From Halichondria panicea (Eukaryota; Porifera; Demospongiae; Suberitida; Halichondriidae), in the NCBI RefSeq assembly GCF_963675165.1, contig NC_087378.1:6992073-7056072 (forward strand): a stretch of 64,000 nucleotides of DNA, given 5' to 3'. Below the pieces are notes generated by a model. The model did not search any database. It saw nothing but the letters and a program-made list of their open reading frames with translations, and had not been told where the DNA came from. Within the stretch, counting starts at the first letter, position 1, and each line of letters opens with the position of its first letter. Positions 1 through 40,600 of the stretch are shown one piece after another. A program made the translations under genes and the position numbers.

Positions 1-30250
<30,250 letters not shown>

Positions 30251-30432
30251 GAACTAAACTTGTAATAATTATTATAATGTAGCTAATTAATGTGCACTAT
30301 TAAGTACTGCTGAAACTGTTTATTCACATGGCTGAATTAAATTAATAATTTTTATAAATTAATTACGCTGATATTAATTTATTACTTATACATTGTAACT
30401 ATGGCATGGAAGTGAAATTGTACATCCATAAA

Positions 30433-30438
30433 AATAAA
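30433..30438 (+). terminator. Poly(A) signal of the giant receptor
   Basis: AATAAA, 183 nt after the receptor stop. It lies only 30 nt from the stop codon of the convergent STPG2 gene, so the two 3' ends almost certainly overlap. Confidence 0.5.
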
Positions 30439-30467
30439 TGAAGCTCATCGTTCATCAAAAAGCTACA

Positions 30468-33400
30468 CTAAACACCACCTAGCACACGTTTTCTGTTAGA
30501 ATGTACTTTGTTTGAAGCGAGGGGGTTGTCTAGAGTTGAATTGAACGTCCCCTTTAGAACAGTATTTCTTTGTGCCTCACTCAACTGCAAAGAGATAATA
30601 CAGAGAGCATGAAAGTATAATCTTCGTGTGGACATGCCATGCCGGAGAAGGAGGATATAGGCTCGAATGGTTCTGTATTTTGTTTACCTTGCAGTTCTAC
30701 AGCATGACTTAACTATCATCATAATTAGTACCTGGTATGTTCCAGGCCCTGGGACTTGTCTGTTGTGGTCTTTGAATCTGTCATCTTTACAACAAATTCG
30801 GCCTCCCTTACCCAGCCCTAAAGATCCTTGCGAATCGTACTCTCCAGGCCCTATAATAATAAGGCAGAAAAAAAGAAATAATTTATAATGTTACCACACA
30901 AAAAAGAGACCATGAATAATACTACTACAACTGACGTGTAAATATGTGCCACAAAAATAAACTATACGTGTATGTGAAAAAATTATCCTGACCTGGGTTT
31001 GCAGAGTCTGGCTCTCCAAAAAGGATGTCTCGTGGTGGTGCAAATCGCTCCGACGTCGACAGGAATGTGTTGCTGATAACTCGAGCATTAATGTCCAGCC
31101 TCCCTATACATCGACAACATACTAAGCAATTGTAATACAGTATTATGTAGTAACTACCTTGGGACTTGCTATAGGAATCAGATACTTCATAAGAACCAGG
31201 TGGAGGAATGTCCTGTTACAAGAAATGCACACAGGACGTATAAAATTATTACTTCAAGTGTCTATTTTTATGAAATACAAAGCAAGCTAAGATACGTATA
31301 AACATGCTCAGCATAATTAGACATCCAACTCACAGCGACAATTGCCGGAGGAACGTAGAGTCTTTTGCTGGTAGAGGAGAACATGGATGAATTCTTGGGT
31401 CTCTGTGTTGCCTTCATCAAGTGAGTGCTCTCGGGATCAACCTCTTCTGATGAGGGGTCCTGTTTCAGGTAGTCAGCAGGGCCTGGCATGTGTAAATCAT
31501 CCTTCTTAACTAGAGGGACAGTCCTCACTGACGTTGTACCAAACGGATGCTGATGAACACCATTAATACTGCAAAATAATTATGATGCAAATGCAGGGTA
31601 ATCAAGTGTAAGGTATTATTATTATAATCTTCCATTAGCCTACAAATACAGAGGTAACTTACATGGACCGCTTGGCCAACTCAGTAGTCATGCTAGTTGC
31701 ATGGTTGTCGTTGTATGCTCCAGGACCTACAGTACACACAGACATCACCACACACCATGCAGTACATGCAAGGAGGGAAATATCATACCTGGTAGGAATC
31801 GGGCATGTCTGTCGGCTTTGAACCGGGAGGAGGTCTGACCGAACGGAGCCTTGCTCATGGGAGCCAGTCGCTTGGTGCTCTCAAAGGCTGTCCTCGGGTC
31901 CTCGTAGGAGGTTGAAGCTGGTGAATTGCTCTTTGGAGACAGAAATCTCTGGAGGGGTGCAACACTTGAGAATAGCAATCAATGTAATCGGGTTGCTACA
32001 GTATGCGTTGACATAGCACCACTACAATTGTACGTACACGTAATAGACTAGTATAATTATACTTAGTGTTACGTACGGCAACATTATAACTGTGTGCAAA
32101 AGTTGGAGGCTACCTGTAGACTTGATCCGAAAGGAGCCTTTCTTGTTCCTCCAGTGTCCCCATCCTCTGTCTCCTCCTCAGCAAGGGGTGCCCTCTTCAC
32201 AAACTGAGATTTAATTTCGTACTGCCCTGGACCGGGGACAGCCTGAGGACAGCTAGGATAATATCACACAGATACTTTCTAGTACGTCATAGTATCAAGC
32301 CCTATAAGTAGTAAATGTAGGTAACCTTTTTCTCTTCCAGTTTAGTGACCAACTCATGGTAGCGTGGTATCTGTACTGGGACAAAAGTCATACCCAATTC
32401 ATTAGTAACAATTTCAGAACTTACATTGGCAAGTGCTTGTGCTCTTGAGTCACTGGGTTTGACCTGCTGTGTGTGTGAAAGCCTTGTCATATACATACAA
32501 CACAGCTAGTAAGATTGTGAAATACCTTGATGATTTGTGATGGGTCATAATCTCCTGGACCAGGACCCTCGGCACCTATGTGTTAGTGATGGGTGTAGTG
32601 TACACACCGGTGCATTATATAGGTACACATTGTAATATCACCTCTAAACTGAGTCCTGTAAGACTTTTGATTGCCAAAGTGGACTCCCTTGTAGTTACGA
32701 GTTGATCGTGTTTCTCCCTGAGCAATAATTTACAGTAATTATCACTCATATACAATTACCACTTTTAGCAAGGAAAGTCATGTAGATTACAGATTGACAA
32801 AAGCATTCCTAGTCCCATTAGGCAAGGACAGTACTTAGTGTGTCAGCTACAGGAACTCACATATGATACATTGTAGTAGGCAGGTCCCATGGAGGAGTCA
32901 GCGGCTGGCACTAGTTGTGGCTTGAGACGCCCATCATCACTCTCTTCATAGCCATAGTTCTGACCGGCCATTGGGATTGAGGGAGCCGTCTGTTGGCGGT
33001 GGAACATCACATGACCAACTCGTAGCTGAGGAGAGAAAATAATTAATATAATAAATTGTAAAAGGTATAATTTCATTACACACACGTACCATGTCTCTGT
33101 TGTGAAAGGATACAGAGCGAGGTACTTCAATGGCCTCTGGTGGGGGGTAGGTATTGCGTATCCAGTCAGACTCCTTGGAGACAGTGTAGGATCCAGGGCC
33201 AGGAGTCTTGGAGGGAGGAGGGGGGAATCGCTCAGCCTGAAGGATGTCATTGAGCATGCGAATCGTTATAACTTGTGGTATCAATATCAAGCATCTATTG
33301 TGGCCTACTAATACAAACCCAACAGTCAGTGATTAGCCTCCTCAACACACCTTGCTATGTAATGGTCCCTTTCCCTTATCACTGCCGAAACCAGTCCCAG

Positions 33401-33760
33401 CCTCCAGAGTGTAGTGACCTGGGCCGGGGGCAGCCGCCAGAGTGTCATTTACGGTCAGGAAGCTCTCACGAACAGCCATCGATTGGAACGGAGCATAACT
33501 CACTGTGCAAAGTAAGTGTTTTAACGAGAGAGCGCTTCATATCAAGTGACATTAGTCTGTGTGGTTACACTATACATGTATGCTGCATATAAGGCTGCCA
33601 ATAATTAAGTGGATGAGTATAAGCTGTGAGCACAATGGTTTATGGGTATGAACAAACCTTTGCCCCTGTTCTGGTCCAGATGATTGTACGTCCCAGGCCC
33701 CACCTTGGGATCAGTACTTCCAGACGGCTTGGAAGTTATGCGAGCGGCTCGGTCATACAT
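30468..33760 (-). CDS. STPG2: Sperm-tail PG-rich repeat protein 2-like
   Basis: About 16 short exons. The start is MYDRAARI at 33760 (minus), matching what I recall of the STPG2 N-terminus; the stop is TAG at 30468-30470. SHIPPO-type repeats with the P-G-P-G-x-Y core recur: KVGPGTYN (exon 33658-33760), APGPGHYT, TPGPGSYT, MGPAYYN, GPGPGDYD, VPGPGQYE, MPGPADY, PPPGSYE, GPGEYD and VPGPGTYQ. The last exon encodes LSEAQRNTVLKGTFNSTLDN. Such proteins associate with axonemal microtubules, so a role in sperm or cilia is expected. Divergent to BCKDHB with 314 bp between starts; convergent to the receptor gene. Exon borders in the middle of the gene are approximate. Confidence 0.8.
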
Positions 33761-33826
33761 AACACACCTGTACACATTTATATCGATCATTATTATAATT
33801 ATTCTACAGTATAGTAGTGTGTACGT

Positions 33827-33862
<36 letters not shown>

Positions 33863-34074
33863 CACGTATGAAATGGATCTGAAATAAAAATTATACCTAC
33901 CTGCTTCAATAATTATAGTGCCAATAATTATATTCTCTGCTTTTCAAATCATTGGTTCAGTGGCATTTATATCTGTGTAACAGCATCAAAGAAACGTGCT
34001 TCTCTGTCAAGCTGGTATCACTGTAGCCATGGCAATCAATCATGTGCAATTATCTCTTATCACATGAGAACATA
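33761..34074. promoter_or_regulatory. Divergent STPG2/BCKDHB promoter region
   Basis: This 314-bp gap separates two start codons pointing away from each other, so it must contain both promoters. It holds a 29-bp TG run at 33831-33859 and A/T-rich stretches. I see no convincing TATA box or other defined element. Confidence 0.5.
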
Positions 34075-36391
34075 ATGGCCGCATTGAGAAGAATAGGGGT
34101 ACCTTTTCTGCGTGGATTTCTTCGTCCTGGGACATCTACTTCTCTACCTAGGCCGTCTCTGGACTCGGGAGCAGCTGTGGTTCAATGTAGAAGGTCATCA
34201 GATGAGCCATACGCCCCAGAGTCCCCTCCAGTGCCAGGTACGTACTAGGTACAGGGTCAGGCTTTGGGTTTTAATACTAGTACATGGAGTATTAAGTTTA
34301 TGACCTTTGTGTGATACCGAGCAAGACGTTGTTGGTCCAAAAATGTAAACGCTTTCTTTTTGAAGACTTTCTTGTGGCCTTTGTTACTGTTAATAATACG
34401 CTTTAGTTAATTAATACATAATAGCTATACTTAATTCAGGGGCGACCCAGAAGATGAATCTGGTAGAAGCCATTCGGAGTGCGATGGACATTGCTATGGA
34501 GGGGGACTCGAGTGCCTGCATATTTGGAGAGGATGTGGCTTTTGGTGGTGTGTTCAGGTGTACGGATGGGCTGAGAGACAAGTATGGTGAGACCCAAACT
34601 ATGTTGTCTTCATCACTTCTATAGAGCCGAGATCCTAATAACATGTACAACCGAGGTCAATTTTGTATCGAAAGATATGTATGAATGTTGAATTGGTTGT
34701 TACGAACGGATTTTGATCCTTTATCCCCCCTCCCCCACGCAGGTGAGGAGCGTGTGTTCAACTCCCCGTTGTGTGAGCAGGGGATCATGGGGTTCGGTAT
34801 CGGACTGGCTGTACAGGGATCCACCGCCTTAGCAGAGATCCAGTTTGCTGACTACATCCATCCAGCCTTTGATCAGGTATGCATTCCCTTTGTTGAGTAA
34901 AAGTGCCCTAAAATTCGTTTCCTCATAGCAGTCAGGTTAAGTTCCTTACGATGTACTTGTATCTCACATTACATAGTACAGCCCATTGTTTTGAAGATCA
35001 GTTTCAGTTATTTACTCCGCCAAGGAGCAGTCTTGGTAATATTATCTTCACACATTGTACCCTCTACCACAGGTGATAAATGAGGCATCTAAATATCGCT
35101 ATCGATCTGGAGGTTTGTACGACTGTGGGCGACTCACAGTGAGGGCCCCTTATGGAGCTGTGGGCCACGGTGGCCATTATCATTCTCAGAGCGTGGAGTC
35201 CATATATGCTCATGTCCCTGGCATCAAGGTAAGACCTCAAGATGTTATTGCTATGCATGTATATACGTAGGACTTAATAATTATTGCTTTTTTTATGCAT
35301 CATCAACCTTTGACTTTTAGAAATACATCTGTAATGTGATGCCTCTGCATTTGTAGTTTTGTACACCCTAAATTTAAATCTGTGTTCTTTTGTCTCTAGG
35401 TTGTGATCCCCCGTGGCCCTAGTCAGGCAAAAGGTCTTCTTCTCTCCTCCATACGAGACAACAATCCGGTGTTCTTCTTTGAGCCCAAGGCCCTCTACAG
35501 AGCAGCCATGGAGGAGGTGCCTCAGGATGACTACACTCTGCCACTCTCATCTGCTGAGGTTATGCAAGAAGGTCAGTAGTACAGTACAGTACAGTGAAGA
35601 AGGAGAGTATGATATTTTGGATTAAGTGCGAATCGGTCTTGCTATTTTAAGTTCTGTCATTACCTAGATTCAAGGTATGGTACTTGAAAATAGACGCTTT
35701 GATTGCTCTTGTGATTCACTCTCTCTCCATTGCAGGCAAAGATGTGACTGTAGTTGGGTATGGTGCTCAGATCCAGGTGCTGCGTAAGGCATGTGACATG
35801 GCACAGGAGGAGTTGGGGGTGTCTTGTGAGCTCATTGACCTCAGGACAATCATCCCTTGGGACGTCGACACTGTTGCTGAGGTGGGTGTAGAGTGTTTTG
35901 ACAACTACATGTGTAATTATTATAAATATGTGGGGTTGGTAGTAATGAGGTATGTAGACAGGATATCTGTCATAATGATCTCAGCACTGAGGTATTATAA
36001 TGGCATTCACTGTGTACATGTTTCCCACTGTAGTCTGTCTGCAAGACTGGTCGAATGGTCATTGCACATGAAGCCCAACTCACTGCTGGGTTTGCCAGTG
36101 AAGTATCATCTACAATACAGGTAATATTCCTGCCAAACGATAAATGAAGCCCCTGTATAGTGGCTCTTCACAGGAGGCTAGATGTATATTGTCTGTCAGT
36201 CCCTGTCATTTTTTGGTTAGAGATAATCTTCTGGTATTTTATTTTTGCAGGAAGAGTGTTTCTTGAATCTAGAGGCCCCTATTCAGAGAGTGTGCGGGTG
36301 GGACACTCCTTTCCCTCTCATTTTTGAACCGTTTTATTTGCCAGATAAGTTCAGATGCTTTGAAGCAATTAAAAGAGTTGTGAACTATTAA
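34075..36391 (+). CDS. BCKDHB: Branched-chain 2-oxoacid dehydrogenase E1 beta subunit
   Basis: Eight exons (34075-34237, 34440-34586, 34743-34876, 35073-35228, 35400-35571, 35736-35881, 36034-36120, 36251-36391), 381 residues against about 392 in mammals. The start [19 protein letters not shown] is Arg-rich and lacks acidic residues, as expected of a mitochondrial presequence, so I prefer it to an upstream in-frame Met at 34042. Conserved transketolase-like features include [56 protein letters not shown] and [15 protein letters not shown]. With the alpha subunit it decarboxylates branched-chain 2-oxoacids from Val, Leu and Ile using thiamine diphosphate. The end, [19 protein letters not shown], is typical. 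Confidence 0.96.
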
Positions 36392-36583
36392 TAGTCTTTT
36401 TTGTTTTTTTGTATTTCTATGAATTTGTTTTTGTGATACAAATTATTGAATGAGCTCACAGAAAGTAACGATAGTAATTAGAATAGTCAAAAAACAGCTT
36501 GGAGGCTGAGGGGACACCGTACACGTATACAAAAACTACCGTATAAATGTATCAACAAAGATTGTTTAGTTAGTGAGTTCAGA

Positions 36584-37330
36584 TTAAATCTTGAGCCTCT
36601 GGTAGACCCCAATGACGGTCCCGTCCTGTGGGCACGTGTGGACCACATCTTTGAGGCTGTCCACAAAGAAGGGAATCCAGGCAAAGCAGAGGAGACCAAA
36701 CAAGACCATGAGGCCTGCCACCACCCACACCATTGTTCCAGACTTGTAGTACACATTGCTCATCACCTGTATATACAGGTACATGGATATCTGTCATACC
36801 AAGAGTTCGATCATTCATTAACAAACTCTTGGTCACAATACATAGCTATTTGTGGTATGTGGCCAATTATAGGCTTGTGTGGTTGACAAATATGCCAGGG
36901 ACTTTCTGTATGGAAAATGCTAACTTTTAGCTGGTTGAAGCTTATCAGGAGCGTTTTAACAAGGAATACAATGGTATAATGGTATGACAAAGTTATGACA
37001 ACAATAATATGAAGGCTCAACACAAATAAACTTTAGTTTAACACGTGCTCTTGTTTTCAATAGCTACCAGGTTAGACTGGGCAGCTTTTTCTAGATACCG
37101 TATTAATTCTCATACCTGGTGACCTTGAGGGCAATTAACTGTAGTTGGAAACTCTCCAAGAAGAGGAGTCTGAGAAACAGAGAATTTGTACATAAACAAT
37201 AGCATTTTAATATGTAAACTGAACTTCGTACCACTCCCTGTGCCTGCTGCTGCTGTACAACTACCACCTGTGACTGTGTCTCAGACTGGGGGTAGGGAGG
37301 AGGTTGAACCAGTTCAGCTTTCTCAGACAT
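36584..37330 (-). CDS. LITAF-domain (SIMPLE-like) membrane protein with altered zinc knuckles
   Basis: Three exons (37232-37330, 37116-37169, 36584-36766), 111 residues. The N-terminus has a PPPY motif (VQPPPYP), the WW-domain site used by NEDD4-type ligases in LITAF. A hydrophobic membrane-inserting stretch, VWVVAGLMVLFGLLCFAWIP, is followed by FFVDSLKDVVHTCPQDGTVIGVYQRL, which matches the LITAF C-terminal signature. LITAF proteins are monotopic endosomal or lysosomal membrane proteins with a Zn site formed by two C-P-x-C knuckles. Here the knuckles read CPQGH and CPQDG: the second Cys of each is absent. Divergent to GNL2, 275 bp apart; convergent with BCKDHB. Confidence 0.85.
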
Positions 37331-37605
37331 TTTCCCAGATAGTAGAGTGTTGAAGTTTGCTTGTAGATATATATATATTTATCTATCAGGCAGATAAGAC
37401 AGCAAGACAATAGAAGATTTTATGTTATAATTATAATACCTTACCCATTTCAGACAGGAAACACAACATAATAATTATGTTGTGTTTCCTGTCTAGAAAT
37501 GGGTGAGGCTAACCTCCAGCTGACTGTGCAATAATTATTCGTTTTAACAGCAAAATTCGGGATTTCCCAGCAGACCTCGTGGCAGCTAGCTAGTATAGAG
37601 TCAAG
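37331..37605. promoter_or_regulatory. Divergent LITAF-like/GNL2 promoter with a 60-bp palindrome
   Basis: At 37444-37503 the sequence from CCCATTTCAGACAGGAAACA reads into its own reverse complement, ending CCTGTCTAGAAATGGG. The arms are about 29 bp and differ by one inserted base. Each arm contains ACAGGAAAC, an ETS-like GGAA core. The palindrome lies between two divergent start codons. Confidence 0.7.
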
Positions 37606-40600
37606 ATGGGGAAGAAGATAGCAATCAAGAATTCTTCCAGTAGCGACAACCCAGGTAAGCTGTAGTCTTCATGTACCCACAATAAAACTACTGTTACTGT
37701 AGATCTACATACTGTCATCCTGATAGTAGACACGTCACATGAACTCCATCTTTATATTGAAGCACTTGTATTGTCCGTTTTACCATGCTCATAGATAGAG
37801 TTGCAAAAGGTGTGTACCATGCTCGTGACAAGTCCACTATCAAGAGGTTACGGATGTACAAGGATGGGGGCAAGGTTGTGAGGTAGGTGACCCAAATCAC
37901 ACTTATCCAACTAAGAAAATATCAGATAGTAATGCAATGTTCTTTTGTACTATAGGAATAGATATGGAAAGGTGCTCAAGCCTGCCCCCTTCCAATCAAG
38001 TGCCAAATCTGGAGAAGTTTCAAGAATTGAGCCAAACAAAAAATGGTTTGGTAAGTCACTTTAGATTATGTTTGCTGTGCTACCAAGTCACCTACATCTC
38101 TGCAGGCAACACTCGAGTGATAAGTCAGTCGGCTTTGCAGACGTTTCAGGAGGAGATGGGTAAAGTCATGAAGGACCCCTACAAGGTGTGTGTTCCATCG
38201 TAGACTCTGCTGTTACTGTTACTGTTACTGTTACTGTTGGCCCCCTCAATCGTGCAGGTGATTATGAGACAGAGTGGATTGCCAGTGTCCTTACTACAGG
38301 AGACGTCCAAGGTTTGTTGTGCCACTAATCCATTGCACACATACACCGTTACCCTCTGTACACACAGCACACTAGAGTGCATCTCCTCGACACAGAAAGC
38401 TTTTCATCAACTTTTGGACCCAAACGTCAACGCAAGAGACCCAGCATAAAAGCCACTGACATAAAGGTACCCAAATTATGTCTATTCAAAAATTCAACTG
38501 CGTTTGATTTCTCTAGAGCCTGGTCGAGTCAGCTACAGCTTCTGTTGGTAAGTCCCATTCAATAATTTTCTGATCTATTGGCTTGTAACCTATTTACATT
38601 ACGTGATGCTGTCTTTATATGATGTCATGCAACTGTACTTGACCTCACAGAGTCGTATGAGGCTGACAAAGATAGTGACATAGTCAGGGAAGGACCTGAC
38701 TTCAAGTGAGTATTTGTTCTTCCTTAAATCTGTTAGTGTACTGATGGCCTCTCTCTTGAGCAGGAGTGAAATGAGAGAGTGTATCTTCAACAAGGGACAG
38801 TCGAAGAGGATCTGGAATGAACTGTACAAGGTATGAATCCAGTTGCTCCAATAGTCATAATTATTACGAGAATTGTTTTATTGCTGCAGGTTGTCGACTC
38901 ATCGGATGTTGTGATTCAAGTAAGAATCAGCAATAACACCAAATGGTGATAAGAATGTTCTTATCACCAATTATCCACATTTTCACTGCTCTTGTCATAA
39001 CTCATTTGCACCTATTTTGAACAAGTACAATTTGTTGCCCCCAGGTGCTAGATGCTCGTGACCCCCTGGGTACTCGCTCCAAACACATTGAGTCCTACCT
39101 GAGGAAGGAGAAGTCTCACAAACACGTCATCCTCCTGCTCAACAAGTGTGACCTTGTACCCACCTGGGTCACGGTGAGATTGGGTAGTCACTGAGTAGTT
39201 GTAAGGCCAATTTTTGTTTTACAGTAGATCGTAACCACATTTTTAAGCTTTTAGAAAATCCCTGAAATTGGATCACTGTAACACCCTCAAAGATGCTATA
39301 CTTAGCTAGCCAATGGGTCCTTCCCTAATTTCAAATGAAGCTTGTACCACTCTGTTTGAATTCGCTGTTGGACTACATTAAATGTGATCACTTTACCATA
39401 AGTTGGTTTACAGAACCTATACTTACGGTACATGTGATGTACAACATTCTTAACTGTGCATAATCAATGTGTAAACCAACAACCTTAAGTTTTAGTGATC
39501 CCTGATTTCGTCACACAACAGTTGCGAAATTGATTGTTCCCCTAATTGCAGACTCGTTGGATCTCGGTATTGTCCTCTGACTACCCGACTCTTGCATTTC
39601 ATGCCAGTCTCACCAACTCGTTTGGTAAAGGGTCTCTTATCCACCTCCTGAGACAGTTTGCCAAGGTACTTTAAAGTATATAATCATTAAGTGTAACGAA
39701 TGCCCCCAAAAATGGAAGCAAATTTTTACTGTGTACTGTTATGTAAGTGCATTTCCACACTCTCAAAATTATGCGTATGTTAAGTACAATGTGTGTACAC
39801 TCTCATTCTCAACCGACAGCTCCATAAAGATAAGAAGCAGATCAGCGTTGGTTTCATTGGTTACCCCAACGTGGGCAAGAGCTCCATTATCAACACTCTA
39901 CGCTCCAAGAAAGTCTGCAAAGTAGCGCCCATCGCTGGGGAAACCAAGGCAAGTATTTTGCTGTGGTTGATAGTGTCTTTGATGTGGTTACTTGTACATG
40001 ATGTAGGTGTGGCAGTACATCACTCTGATGCGACGTATTTTCCTGATAGATTGTCCGGGGGTAGTCTACCCAGCTGGAGACACAGACACCGAAATTGTGC
40101 TCAAGGGTGTGGTGAGTGAGAGCTACCGAATACATCTTTCAGTTTGCATTTTACAGTATAGTCTCCCTAAACTAAAAGTGTTGGCAGTCTAAAACACACC
40201 CGTACTCCACTTCACCATTGCAGGTTCGTGTGGAGAACATCAAAGATCCGTATCAGCACATCCCTGCAGTCCTGGAGAGGGTAAAACCTGACTACCTGGT
40301 CAAGACCTATCAGGTGACCTCGTGGAGTACCGTCGAAGATTTCCTCGATCAAATGGCCAAACGAATGGGGCGACTATTGAAGGTGAGGGTGGTTACTATG
40401 ATTTTTACACTGCTGGATTTTTAGATATCCCATACCCCCAGGGAGGAGAGCCGGACGTTAACTCAGTGGCCAAGATCATTCTCAACGACTTTCAGAGAGG
40501 AAGACTCCCGTATTTTGTGAAGCCCCCAGGCATGGTACGAAATACAATCTGTATTCTGCAGCAATGTTAATTAACAACAGAATTTGCATGTATGTGTGGG

